Counted from the stretch's first letter, positions 49,123-60,974 are shown. The stretch: DNA of 64,000 bases from Unio delphinus (GCA_029339505.1 JAQISU010000155.1:21022001-21086000), one strand, 5' to 3'. Notes: generated by a model not told the origin, from the letters alone. Translations and numbers: made by a program.

Positions 49123-49548
49123 TCGGGAAAATTTAAGGGGGAACAAAAAGATAGCAAAACTAATATTTTATATAACAAGAATTCACACCAAAAAAGACTC
49201 GATTCCAAGAACCATTTAGAAATTTACAAGTTAATTGGCCACAAGTATTGGAAATGTGGGGCAAATGAAATCTACAAAACAGCAGAGTTTAATGTTAAAG
49301 TATCTTCACGATGTATGGTTAATTGGCGAAATTGCCCATTGCATATGCATCATAAGAACCATACCAAAAACTGCCATTTATGTAAAACAAAGAAACATGT
49401 ACAAAAAACACGTACTACTTCAACGTACAGCAAACTAACTAGAAACAAGACCAATAATAAGTTACAAAAATTAGTGACCTACCATAAATGCCAGGTTGTA
49501 TCCACAGATAGGATTAGTAACAAGGAAGTATATGGCAGAAATATATAG
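49123..49548 (+). pseudogene. Unassigned 141-codon open frame with Cys/His cluster, possibly transposon-derived
   Basis: The frame is open from a stop at 49120-49122 to TAG at 49546-49548. Its first ATG is only at 49315, so the N-terminal half has no start. It is Lys/Asn-rich and contains KLIGHKYWKCGANEIYKTAE, RCMVNWRNCPLHMHHKNHTK then NCHLCKTKKH. The C-x2-H-x5-H-x4-C spacing in CPLHMHHKNHTKNC resembles zinc-knuckle-like motifs of retroelement Gag proteins. Reading continues past the TAG for about 37 more codons to TGA at about 49660. Origin as a decayed LTR element is an inference; no RT or integrase is seen nearby. Confidence 0.3.
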
Positions 49549-49660
49549 CAGACGGACTTTTGCAAGGAAAAAATACAGGAGAATTCATGGAGACGGCTCC
49601 ATTTCAGAAAATTTGGAAGGAAATCACTAACTAGTAGAGATTTCACTCCCAAATGGAGAT

Positions 49661-50469
49661 GAAATAGGACCACTGTTGGAGGAAAACCAAGAAGACTGGC
49701 CTACGAGGGGGCGCAGCAGCACAAACACGTACTGGAAATTCCACCATCTACATACCCGAACCAATTCCTTACTAAATCTGTAAATTTTAACGGACATATT
49801 CTACAATACTCAACGTACCACATTTCATACTATAGTAAGAAAAGGGGATATCCTTTACACTGTTCTCCGCCCCCCCCCCCCATTTTACTTTTTATTGAGT
49901 AACAGTCTGAAACAAATTCTAACTAACACACAAACACGCGCGCGCGGGCACACACAAAGGACAGGGGAAGCAGATTGCACTCTAACATAGATGTAACTCT
50001 CACTTAGGTACCAAAAACAAGCAATATAGACCGGAACACGGAGACTGCTGGCATATGCTACGTGGCTAAGGCGAGGTCGACAACCAGCGTGGCAAAGGAA
50101 CCTAAGAAAACCGTGAACATTGTAGATAGACAAAAAGAGCAAACATGCGTACATACATAGCAGACTGAAGAATTTCAATTCAAAACAACACGCACCCCTA
50201 CAAAAAAATATACCTTCAAACAAAAACACCCGTTTTGTTTAATTTTATGTGATTTTGGGCCATGGTGTTTATTTAGGCCAATATCTAATACATAATATCA
50301 CCAATATAAGATACACATAAACATGGAGATAGACTAAAACGTGACCGAATGCACAAAGCAACATTTTGCAAATGTATGAATCATCTATCTGTAGTTGAAT
50401 TAGTCACATTCGCCCACAAGGATACGTGCGACTGGTTAATGCCGGCGCAGCAGTGTTATCAATTATTCG
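49661..50469. other. No gene recognised
   Basis: A C-run at 49870-49880 and a short CG-rich patch at 49937-49950 are the only features. The minus frame at 49885-50229 is Cys-rich but has no recognised domain. Confidence 0.4.
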
Positions 50470-50482
50470 GGGGGGGGGGGGG
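50470..50482. repeat. Poly-G tract
   Basis: 13 consecutive G. Confidence 0.9.
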
Positions 50483-50537
50483 AGCAATCAGAGTCACATC
50501 GCCTGCGCATCCCATACGACCTGTAAGTTTGGCCTTT

Positions 50538-50756
50538 ATGAGTTGGCATAGACCAAACACACACCTATGGTTAAAGCCTGTAGTTACTGTACTGAGTACA
50601 TGAGTGGGAATAGACCAAACACACACCTATGGTTAAAGCCTGTAGTTACTGTACTGAGTACATGAGTGGGAATAGACCAAACACACACTTATGTTTAAAA
50701 TCTGTATTTACTGTACTGAGTACATGATAGGGTATAGAACCAACACACACTTATGT
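50538..50756. repeat. 62-bp tandem repeat, about 3.5 copies
   Basis: The unit contains GGGAATAGACCAAACACACA and GTAGTTACTGTACTGAGTAC. The last copy is more diverged and is followed by an A16 run. Confidence 0.95.
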
Positions 50757-51054
50757 AAAAAAAAAAAAAAAAGTTTTTTATTTGCTAAATTTCGGGTGTC
50801 TGTCGCAGTAGAATGAGATGTCAGCCTTGATTTGATTTATGCATGCATTGCACGCTGATAAATTGTGATGTCCGTTTGAGGCAAGGGAGGATGGAGGGCA
50901 GGTTAGCGCCGATTCACAGGAAGGTGCTCAGAGACTCCAGGTTGATGGCCTAAAATATTTCGTCTTGCAAAAATTTAAAAGAAAACTATGCTGTTTTGAT
51001 TATTCGAAAAAACTTGGTTACCTTTGATGACAGCCATGTTAGATTCTTAATCTA

Positions 51055-51430
51055 GGTTTGTCACCTTGTGTGGCTGGTCCTGATGGTCCTGGGCTTCTGA
51101 TCACTTTCATGTTATGAAGTTTGGGATTTTACATGTAACTTAAAACTATTGTTTTTAGTTGCCGCTTTGTGCTGCTGGGTTTGATGGTCTTGGGTGTTGT
51201 GACCACATTATAAATAATTAATTTTGGGTCTTATTACTAGTGTTATATGTTTAGTTTGCCAACTTGTGCGACGGGACCTGATGATCTGGGGCGTTATGAC
51301 CACCTTATATATTAACTTTGGGTCCTATTTATAGTTAAATTTATTTTGCCACCTTGTGCGGCTGGATCTGATGGTCTTGAATGTTTTAACCACCTTATAT
51401 CTTTAAGTTGTGGGTCTTTCTTATGCTAGT
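51055..51430. repeat. Degenerate tandem repeat of about 90-100 bp, 4 copies
   Basis: The phrases CACCTTGTGCGGCTGG, TGATGGTCTTGGGTGTT and GACCACCTTATAT(A)ATTAACTTTGGGTC recur in the same order at about 51063, 51163, 51261 and 51351. Copies share perhaps three quarters of bases. Confidence 0.8.
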
Positions 51431-51975
51431 ATTGTATTTCTTACCTACTGGTGTTGTAAAGCTGTCATCTCGGGTCATAGGATGTTGTTGGGTGGGAGAT
51501 TATTAGTTATTAGTTTATTAGATTTTTCTATAAAATATGATGTGCTTCTTAATAATAATGACGACGTCCCTCACATGCTATCACTTAGATAGCAAAATAA
51601 TAACTTCTAATCGCAGATGTACTCGATACAAGTCGCAATCCGATAGTAGCGCAGAGTGCTATTGAGGAAAACAACCGAGAATATCCGAATGAATAAATTA
51701 TCAAGCTCACGTATGTATGCTGTAGAAATAAATAACCGGGAATAACCCTTATTTTTTTCACAAACGCATGAATGTTACTACATCCTATACCAAGTCATGG
51801 TATTTCATCTAAACGTGACCAAGAACTTCGACACGTGACACAGCTCGACCCATGACCAAAAATTTACCAAAGACTTTAGCTCCTTGGACAATTATTTATC
51901 AGCAAATAAATAGAAGGAGAAGAGAGGAAACTATTTGCCCGAACTTGTTGTGTTGAAGTGCATTTGAAAGCCAAA
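51431..51975. other. Upstream region of CD164-like gene 2
   Basis: No coding region. The proximal part, AAATAGAAGGAGAAGAGAGG (near 51907), resembles the same position upstream of gene 1. Confidence 0.4.
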
Positions 51976-52024
51976 ATGGAGATAAGAATAAGTATTGTTA
52001 TCGCGCTGATGTACATCATTACAG
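51976..52024 (+). CDS. CD164-like sialomucin gene 2, exon 1 (signal peptide)
   Basis: ATG in the context CCAAAATGG, coding MEIRISIVIALMYIIT, then donor G/GTAAGA. It is 49 nt and phase 1, exactly as in gene 1 exon 1 at 45949, with the first 8 nucleotides ATGGAGAT shared. It joins to 54849 in frame. Confidence 0.78.
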
Positions 52025-52710
52025 GTAAGATAAAACTTTGAATCAGTTCTTAGTATAAATTTATCATGAGAAATGACAAGCAATAGATCTCCGTTAATTG
52101 AGAAACATGAATAAGGACAGTTTTCTTTGCTGGCTGTGGAAATTTAAAACAGCCCAGAGAGTACTGTTTCATCTCTAAGATGCAGTTGGGACAGTTATTA
52201 GTTCAATTTTAAAAGCTGGTGTGCAAATTAAACTTCTCTAAGCCATTTATTTCATTGAAAATACATTCATTTCCAAAATCAACATGATGTTGATGTTTCG
52301 AACATTTCACTGCAGTGGATGGGGTTATGTATATGTTGCTTATTAGGCAAGAAAAGTGCCTAAGAATATGTGACAAAACGGCAGGCGATAAAGGAAGTAG
52401 AAATATAACAGCATTCCTTATCAGACGGCAAACTACGGTTTAAATTGTTTTGTTCAAGAGAAGCCGCACGCAACCCGAAACCTGGAAATCGGTCAATCTG
52501 CAGCAACGTACAAACATTATGAGCCGAAATGATGCAATTCAAATGAGATGTTGCCGATATTTCCCCATAGTCAGGTCCCATTCTCGGTGCTCAATGTATG
52601 TACTAGTTATGATAATGCATTGACTGATATATGTTTAAAACGTTAGACCGGCATAGGTAAACTTAATACACAGGTACTGTATGGTAAGATTCGACATCAC
52701 AAAGCAATCG

Positions 52711-52963
52711 TCCCCTCCCATCCCCTCTTCAACTCTGAAACCCATTATTTTCATCAATAAAATCGCCATCACCCAATGTAACGCCAGCGGCTATTGAAGA
52801 GTGGAAAAAACTAATGCATAGTTGCATATTTGCAGCAAAAATTACACGTATAACCTATTTCAAAGCACATTTTGGCGCCCCCACTAGTCTGGCGCCCGGG
52901 GACATCTGCCCCCCCCCCCTCTGCCACCGCCCACCCCCACCCCCATAGCTACGCATCTGGCAG
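52711..52963 (+). mobile_element. MITE-like element, copy D (5' end eroded)
   Basis: It shares with copy C: CCCATTATTTTCATCAATAA, ACCTATTTCAAAGC, ACTAGTCTGGCGCCCG and the C-rich 3' part. The right end, TAGCTACGCATCTGGCAG, preserves the terminal inverted repeat that copy C has lost. Confidence 0.7.
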
Positions 52964-53037
52964 TCGTTATCACTTGCTGTCCAAGTACATTGTAATTTGT
53001 AAAAAAAAAATAGCTTTTACATTTAAATATACGTCAC

Positions 53038-53110
53038 ATTGGCTCAGTAGTTTGCGTGCCCGGATCGCGACAAGAAGGGTGTGAATTCGAATTCTGCCAT
53101 TAAATAGATT
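53038..53110 (+). mobile_element. tRNA-like sequence, probable SINE head
   Basis: TTGGCTCAGTAGTTTGCGTG (A-box-like) and GTGTGAATTCGAATTC (B-box-like) at tRNA spacing. No proper cloverleaf pairing. Followed by GGGCAACAACCTTTACTGC, a common SINE body type. Confidence 0.5.
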
Positions 53111-53129
53111 AGTGTCGGCTGCCGTGGTA

Positions 53130-53837
53130 TGTCTTTGGGCAACAACCTTTACTGCGATTGCCTCAGAACTATATACCCTAATTAGTTAAACACTAAACAA
53201 AACAAGCAAATTTTGTAAACATGCATTTGTCATTACACTTTCGAAGTTCGATTCTCATTATTAAGTACATTACAGGGATTTACATGAGTTACACATCTAC
53301 ATGTATTAGCATGTCACTTCATGATTGAAAATAAAAAACGGGTTTCAAGAAATAGTACCCATTTATTTTTCTAAGTTTAGGTATACACTTCAGGTGCAAC
53401 CTGATTATACATTTTCATAGATCCATGAATAATTAATAAAAGGATGACTACGAATTGAACAATAGCCGGTTTCTAGCGTATAAATACATCCCAAATTAAT
53501 TCTTGAAGCAGATAAACATAAGTTGCAATGGTGGATAATTTCAAAGCGATTGACCTCACTTATCTATATATTAACTTAAATTTTAACACGATGTTTTTAC
53601 TTTTCTTGATTACATAGGTTTGTCTTACATTTTTGAAGTCGCTATATGTAAGGCCATTACCACCAAAAACATGAAAATTGCAACTAAACCAAGAAAACCT
53701 AAACAAAAAGCGAACATGCTTGTAAAATGAAAAGAAATTAGGGCTCATAAAGTAATATCTTTTGTTTATTTCAAAGTTATTTATCCCGTGTTAATTTAAT
53801 AGTTTTACGGCAATGGCCTTACATGTCGCTGCATTAG
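53130..53837. other. Intron, nothing recognised
   Basis: No exon recognised. Confidence 0.4.
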
Positions 53838-53849
53838 AATGTTAATGAT

Positions 53850-54187
53850 TGTTTGATTAGGATTTTTAACGTAGCTTTAACATTTTTTCAGTAATCTCGC
53901 TACGATGTCTGCAGTGAGGTAGTTTATAGTGATGTCTAGCACTGGGGCATCATGCCGCAGACATGTAGCATGATGTCCCCCCCCACACACACACACGCAC
54001 ACACACGCACACACAGTCACATTATCCTGACACCAGGCCGACCAGTCCTAACACTAACCTCTTAATGCTGAGCGTCAAGCGAGGCAGGTGTTGGTACCAT
54101 TTTTGTAAGTCTTTGGTATAGCTCGGCCGGGGATCGAACCCACGACCTCCCGCTTCCGCGCTCTAACCACTAGAACACTGGAGCGGT
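53850..54187 (-). mobile_element. tRNA-derived SINE, family 1, copy e (with target duplication)
   Basis: Minus-strand copy with head ACCGCTCCAGTG, B box GGTTCGATCCC and both tail stem-loops. AATGTTAATGAT occurs at 53838-53849 and 54190-54201, a 12-bp target duplication. An internal (AC)n at about 53981-54015 expands this copy. Confidence 0.88.
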
Positions 54188-54591
54188 AAAATGTTAATGA
54201 TGACATATACCTAAAAACGATGACAGGGGGGATGGCTGGGATGTAAATTCTGCATATATATTTTTTTCGGGGGAGGTGGCACCAGATAGATGTCCCCACC
54301 ACCTACTTATCCCCCAAAAATGAAGTGTTTTATGTTTATGTACCCCCTAAGGTATGTTGTGTTGGTTGTGCTTTTCATTAAAAAGAAATTTGTATCAAAA
54401 GTTTATTTATATATAATTTCGAGGGGGGGGGGGGGTTATTTCCTTAGTAAACGAAGAACCCATGGAAGTTCTTCTATCTAAAGGGTTGTTCAACCAACCA
54501 GGGATTTCATTGCATGATGCGGATTCCATCCCCTATGTTTTATTGTGATCTTACCAGTTAATGTGTTTACTACATGTGCTTTTGCTATATT

Positions 54592-54710
<119 letters not shown>

Positions 54711-54848
54711 ATTAAGGACGGCTGTATATAAAATTTCACCCAATATTTGTATTCTCTTTATTATTTTTGTTTAAAAATAATCTTTCTTTAGTTTTTCATT
54801 TGAATATATATTTTTCAATTCCACATATTACATTCATCACTGATCTAG

Positions 54849-55105
54849 ACACATCGACAGCCGGCACATTAGAAGTTGAATCCAGCACGAATATACACAG
54901 TGGAAATGTTAACCTGAAAGAGAACAATACATCTACAAATACACCAACCACAACGACAACATCGCGACCTGACAAACTCAGCGGTGCAAGCTTCGGAGGT
55001 GGAATCGCTCTTGGAGTGGGTCTCGGTGTCATTGCCTTGATCATTTATATATTCAATGATGCAAAACAAAAATACAAGGGTTATCAACGTGTGACTCTTT
55101 ATTAA
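54849..55105 (+). CDS. CD164-like sialomucin gene 2, exon 2 (short mucin, transmembrane and tail)
   Basis: Phase 1 entry after CTAG at 54848 gives Asp then TSTAGTLEVESSTNIHSGN; the full protein is 101 residues. An in-frame alternative AG lies 12 nt downstream (CGACAG). The ectodomain is short and Thr/Asn-rich with an NNTS sequon cluster and a poly-Thr run. KLSGASFGGGIALGVGLGVI begins a transmembrane helix nearly identical at its start to gene 1 (SGASFGGGIALG versus DGASFGGGIALG). The tail, KYKGYQRVTLY, offers YQRV as a tyrosine sorting motif. It is a tandem paralogue of gene 1 with a much shorter mucin region. CD164/endolyn-type membrane sialomucin is the best call. Confidence 0.75.
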
Positions 55106-55422
55106 TAACACTAACGAATAGAACTTCGATCAGCAGATAGCAGACCTGTCCTGGTTTTTTTTTTTTTATCAATGAGTGGCTTTTAAGGATAGCCGAAGTT
55201 ATATAAATAAATCATATACTGTACTCACAAAAACTAGAAGAAAAAAAACGGATTTTCGCAACCCGCCTCTTGCTCTAGCTTCATTTCCACCAATGGATAT
55301 ATTTTGCCACCAACAAACACCATTAGAATCTATGACATTTCGAATAAAAAGACTTAAGCACGTAAGCACGTCCTAGTATATCTAGAAAAATAATTTTAAG
55401 CTATTATCATTAAAGCTCATTT
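55106..55422 (+). other. Probable 3' UTR of CD164-like gene 2
   Basis: AATAAA occurs at 55206-55211, about 100 bases past the stop. Nothing else recognised. Confidence 0.45.
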
Positions 55423-55588
55423 ACTGGAATAATACAGAGTTAATTCAGTAAATAACTGGAATAATACATAGTTAATTCAGTAAATAACTGGAATAATACA
55501 GAGTTAATTCAGTAAATAACTGGAATAATACAGAGTTAATTCAGTAAATAACTGGAATAATACAGAGTTACTTCAGTAAATAACTGGA
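55423..55588. repeat. 32-bp minisatellite, 5 copies
   Basis: The unit is AACTGGAATAATACAGAGTT plus AATTCAGTAAAT; copies are nearly identical (one has ACATAG for ACAGAG). Confidence 0.95.
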
Positions 55589-56960
55589 TAAGTGTATATC
55601 TTCACATTCGATCCATGCAAAAGAGGGGCATGGAAATAAACTTTCTGCCACTCACCCCTCCCACCCCCCAATTTTTTTTTAAAAACAAATTGCGCATTAC
55701 CACTAAAAGTGTCTCTGATTAGAACGATCAGGGTATCTCTTGGCAGAGAAGTTCAAAATGAAAGATAATACAAACTTGTGATAGATAATACCCGTTATCT
55801 GCATGAAACATATATAATATTGGGCTCAGACCACTAATTTTATTTTTATATAGACATCATTGCCAACGTTTTAGAAAATAACACTATTTTATGCATTAGT
55901 TGTCACGGTATACAAAACACACGCATTCCTTGATTGATACTAATGCTACTGAACAATCAAAATAGGGGGTCCGCGTATTTTTACGAGATAAATGTCCTTT
56001 TAGCTCTATGCCGGTAAATGCTGCCTCAGTCAACAGTTTTTCGTATTTTCAGGAGCAGGATAATATTGACCTGAAGTACACTGAGAAATTTACTGTATAA
56101 TTTTAACGCACAAATACAGTTTTGCTGATGTTACAGCCAAAGTGCCAATCTCGAAATATAAATCATGTTCACCCACCCACCCCACCTTCCACCTACACAT
56201 GCTAAGAAATATAGACTGGTACCCTAACCAATTAACAAGCGATAGTCCGACTCGAACAGAAAATTAGAATTTTGAAACATTTTTCATTTTTATTTAATGA
56301 ATGACGACTTATTTGGTTAAAGTGACTCAAATTGAAAGGATCCAGAATTAATACGTACTACAATAAATTCAAGATGATCCGCATTGAGTACGTTAAAGCA
56401 AAATGAAAACAATTTTAAAAATTCGGTGGAGGTGGGGTGGTAACCGAATCGTCGTTATCACTATAAGCATCAACTTTTACCCGGAATGGTATGGGATTTC
56501 GCCACTGAAGATACGTTTTACCATTATTCTATTATTTTTATTACATCCATATTTTCAAAACACTTTGCAGGAATTTTTAAAAAAATGTTTTAAAAATATA
56601 ATTAAAGGTCACAGCATTAAAGCTATATTTCATCCGTGGTACTCCTTCTTTCTATACTCCAAATATTTTGTTTAGAAAAACATCCCCATCAATCCTCAGA
56701 ATTCCGAACAACACCACAATCTTTCTTTCACACATCAATACTCTCCAACAAAAATTTTTTTTCGCAAAAGATCATTGACCACCCCACTAAAATATTTTTC
56801 TTTTTATGAAATCAGAATATCCGAATTTTAGACTCAACATTTTGATTTGCTAAAATGTAAACCTGCTAATGTTAACCTGCTGCGGATATTTGGTCTATCT
56901 GAAGATACCAAGTACGTCATTACATATAAAAATTAATACCCTAAATTTGTATTTTCCTTC
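55589..56960. other. No gene recognised
   Basis: The plus frame at 56403-56675 is Ile/Phe-rich and unrecognised. CCACCC-rich patches lie near 55660 and 56170. Confidence 0.4.
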
Positions 56961-57183
56961 AGAAACTACATGGCAGGATTAACAAATGAAACGAGTACAA
57001 TGTAAAGTAAAAGTCATTGTGACTTACGATGTTATTTTATATACTTTAGCTATACAAAATTATACAAAATTATAAAAATATAAAGTGAAATGTCAGAGGT
57101 GTGACTGCTTCATCAGCAGTTACGATAAGGCTTTTTCTTTACATTGTCATCGTTTCATTTGTTAATCCTGCTATGTAGTTTCT
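56961..57183. mobile_element. Inverted-repeat element with 47-bp arms
   Basis: The arm at 56961-57007 (AGAAACTACATGGCAGGATT...) and the arm at 57137-57183 are reverse complements apart from three or four bases. The loop contains CATTGTGACTTACGATGTTA and TCAGAGGTGTGACTGCTTCA. The loop text is partly repeated at about 57206-57300 without the arm, so a second, partial unit follows directly. Confidence 0.75.
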
Positions 57184-57205
57184 AAAGTAAAAATAAATGT
57201 TATGG

Positions 57206-57300
57206 TACTGTCATTGTGACTTATAATGTTATTTTAGATACTTTATTTATACAAACGTATACAAATATAATGTGAAAAGTCAGAGGCGTGACTGCTTGAT
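57206..57300. repeat. Partial second copy of the inverted-repeat element loop
   Basis: TCATTGTGACTTATAATGTT through GTCAGAGGCGTGACTGCTTG repeats 57014-57113 with substitutions and a short deletion. Confidence 0.8.
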
Positions 57301-59200
57301 AATATTCGTAATCAAAACATTTAGATACATACAACCTTTACGAATAGAGATTATATCTTCTATTAATTCATGATACAATTCGATGGTTCATGGTCGATAG
57401 CTTTAGTTAATAACTTCAATATATATTGTCACAATCAATCAATACAATATTGTTCGACATCTTTCTGCTAAGTACATATATTTATGGTACTTAAATATCC
57501 GCACATATTTTCGTTAAAGCATTCTATATTGACCGATTACAATGGAGATATTTACTGTAGGAATTATTCTGCTAGTCAAATTTGGAACCGAAAGAATTAA
57601 ATGATATAAAATGTATGGTGTTCTTATAAATAACATAACAAATAACGAAAATAAACCTGTCACCACAATCTAATACTACTGTATATATTCACATTGTTTG
57701 AGCATATCATATTTACAAGGCAACATCGTAACAATTCTTACCGCATTTAAATTTGGAACTTACATAAACAAAATGAAATAAAAGTTATAACGATTTTGTT
57801 AATGAAACCAAAAAAACTAATTGAATTACTTGGTTCATAAATGTCAGACGATGACCTAAAAAATGGTTTCAATGAAGACGTTGTAACTACATTCATTTTG
57901 ATGAGATAGAGTGCAGATCGTACAATTTCACAACACAAGAGACCTATCAGAAGCTTTTCGAGACCAGTCATAGTTTTATGAAACAATTCTTAATAATTGA
58001 CAGCACCTACTTGCTCACATCGATTCTTTGCAGGCATGATACCCAATTTTTGTTAAAGATACGAGTTGAAATTGATTAAAATTATAAGTGATGGCAACTT
58101 CAGGCATACCTTAATTATATACAAGAGAATAGATGACGATCATTAAAGCTTTTCTAGACTTTCATTTAGTTTAGGTACTCTAGAGTTCATAGGCAAATGA
58201 ATGACTGAAGAAGTTAAAACCACATTCCGGCCAATTTAACGTAAGAAAGCAAGGGATCATGTTAAGTACACCAAAATTTATTTGTTGACCTTCTTCGAGG
58301 ATTCCCACTCAACAAACGTAATTGTATTTTGTTAAAATTAAAAACAACAGTTATTAAATCTCAGTCTACTTATGAGAACGGAAAATAACAGTATTTAAGG
58401 TATCTATGTAAATATCCTCGAGGTTCAGTTTTTACAAGAGAAGAGAAAAACGTTCTCCGTGGCTTTCCACTATGCTCGACAATGCATTCTTTGACTGTCG
58501 TGGGAGAGAAATCAGTCCCGAACACGAGCCTTCTTTAGGAAAAAATTAAACGGGAGAAGAAGAAAAAAATATAAAATCGGCTGAAAGGAAACAATGGTTC
58601 TCTGAAGAATCTGCTTACATGGGACAAAGAATATTTTAAGTTGGAAATAAAGCTGAATTGAAATTATTGTTCGCTGAATACCCAGCCAACATGTTAAACC
58701 AGCATTCTTGAAAAAAAAGAGTTTATGTTAGTCACGTGGATGAGCAGTTTCAAGCAGACATTGCTGACATACAAGTATACAAGTAGAAGAAATGTACTCA
58801 AACACATTTTGACAGTGATATGCGCTCTTTTCACACAATCCTCATGGGCAAAATACAAACTTACACGATTTAAAATGAAAAAGAAAAGGAGTAAAAAAAA
58901 AACAGATTTCATGCATACTGAATTACAGTAATATGCATTTTTCCTTTCCTTTAACTCTTGTTCTCTATCGTAGATACTTCTAATAATCTAATTGCAGACA
59001 TACAACACCATACAAACATACATGTTATTAGACATCTTTTTAATAAAAATTACTATATAATAATTTTGTCTTAAAAACTGCTCAGACCATTTTGTATTGA
59101 TTTCAAAATTTTAATTGATATATTTACTACACTAAAGGAACTACTTTCCCATTTTAACAGATTCAAAACTTTAACCTAATGCAAACACACCACCTAACAG
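57301..59200. other. No gene recognised
   Basis: AT-rich sequence. No splice-supported exon, RNA gene or mobile element recognised. Confidence 0.4.
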
Positions 59201-59735
59201 AGGACAAAATCCGACTTTGGCAAAAGTCACTAAAAATAAATAAACTTTGACAGGGAGCGGAAACCTGATCCCTTGACGGTGACAAGGGAAGAGGCGTAAG
59301 TTCAAGTCTGCATGATCTAGGAATGGAGAATGCGCCTGAAGCTCTAAGAGAATAATCCACGAGGACTATGTCCACGGATAATCCTATTCTGATTGGTTTT
59401 AGGGAGTGGTTGGGAGCAAAGAATCCTCCCAACCAGAGACTCCACCGGTATGTTAGTGAAGGTTATTATAAACCAGCTTCTTCAATGAATCCCCAGGTAA
59501 AATTGTTTTGAGGGAGTTGCAGGTGATTGGGCGTTGCTGACCAATTGGTGGGGGCTGATTGCTTGATTGACAAAAGGAATTGAATGCCTGTCAGTGCCTT
59601 CGTGGATTGACCAGTATGACTGGTAGCCAAGTGTGCTGGTGACGGAGTGTATAACTCCATACATGTAATCGTGTAGCCATGGACTAATTTTGGGTTTGGT
59701 ATTACCCAGTGTTTTGGGATTGTAAATAAATTTTA
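59201..59735. other. GC-richer block of unknown nature, possibly a dispersed repeat or LTR relic
   Basis: This block stands out by higher GC content and CTGG/CCAG-rich text, ending with AATAAA at 59726-59731. No coding domain was recognised. An LTR-like reading (regulatory block followed by AATAAA) is possible but no partner LTR or internal region was found. Confidence 0.2.
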
Positions 59736-60171
59736 CATAATAACTCTCCTTTTTTTTTATCTGTTTACAATTTAGTAAAATACCTCATTTTTCACAATCT
59801 GAGTGAATTCATTTTTACTATTTGTAAAACACATCATTCTTTTCGTCGTGTACTGTGAATCATTCACTTTTGTCCTTGTACTGTGAAGGGTCATTTATTT
59901 GTATTTTCGTTTGTTGCATTTTTAAGTTCGTGCGGATTATGTTAATTTGTCAAATATTTGGATCTTACACACACACGTATTAATAAAAATTATTTTCTCA
60001 TTCAAATCATTCATCATTAAATATTGTATTTGTATCACCATCAAATACTCTGTCTTAAATCCGAAATTCATCCCGGTTATCTTGTTAAACTAGTCAATAT
60101 TAACTAAGTTGAAAATGAAGAGTTGTAAAATTGTATACAATGTATATACATTTAGATTCCATTCCTTCCAT
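59736..60171. other. No gene recognised
   Basis: AT-rich with short TTTTGT/TGTACTGTGAA repetition near 59840-59890. Confidence 0.4.
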
Positions 60172-60183
60172 CCATTCTGCTGG

Positions 60184-60421
60184 GGGCCCCGAATGGCCGA
60201 ATGGTTTAAATACGCTCTCCTTTACGGATCACTGCCATCTCACCTCTGTCTGCGAGGGTTCGAGTCTCGGATTCGGCCAATGTGGTTATGTGAGAAAGCT
60301 TGCCGGTAGCTTCTCGTAGGTCGGTGATTCTTTCCGGGTTTTTCCTCCACTACTAATACTGTCCGCCATGAATAGCCTATCTTGTGCCGAAAAATGGCGT
60401 TAAACCGTATAACAACAACAA
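60184..60421 (+). mobile_element. tRNA-derived SINE, family 2, copy c (with target duplication)
   Basis: Plus-strand copy: CCCCGAATGGCCGAATGG (A box), GGGTTCGAGTCTCGG (B box), body, then ATGGCGTTAAACCGTATAAC and (AAC)n. It is flanked by a perfect 12-bp duplication, CCATTCTGCTGG, at 60172-60183 and 60422-60433. This proves recent retroposition and fixes its ends. Confidence 0.9.
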
Positions 60422-60433
60422 CCATTCTGCTGG

Positions 60434-60760
60434 CGCTATCTATTGTTATATATACTTTTCACATCGCCTATAAACAACGGCAATCAATATAAAAATCGCT
60501 AAGACAAACCTTGCTAAATTCAGGGTTTATCATGTCCATCAAATACATACCGTATCGCTTCTTGAAACTGTTACTTCATTTAAAGTTACGAGAATAAGAC
60601 GTTTAGGGAAATCCATCCGCAGTAAATAACAATGCTTTTGTTTGCTGAATTGAAATAACTTTCCAGGGTCGATTTGCATCTTTCACTCTGGGTATTATTG
60701 CTCATTTTAATTTCATTCTTGAATTAAGTATGACATTTGTTATGGTCCTATTAGCTGGCA

Positions 60761-60762
<2 letters not shown>
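60434..60762. other. No gene recognised
   Basis: Nothing recognised. Confidence 0.4.

Positions 60763-60846
<84 letters not shown>
60763..60846. repeat. (CT)n microsatellite
   Basis: About 42 CT units. Confidence 0.95.
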
Positions 60847-60848
<2 letters not shown>

Positions 60849-60866
60849 GATATCGTAAAAGAAATA

Positions 60867-60878
60867 CTACTACTATTT

Positions 60879-60935
<57 letters not shown>

Positions 60936-60974
60936 ATAATAATAATAATAATAATAATAAAAATAATAATAATC
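60867..60974. repeat. (ACT)n(AAT)n trinucleotide tail of minus-strand LINE
   Basis: ACT units then AAT units. On the minus strand these are the (ATT)n(AGT)n tail that follows the LINE 3' end. Confidence 0.9.
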
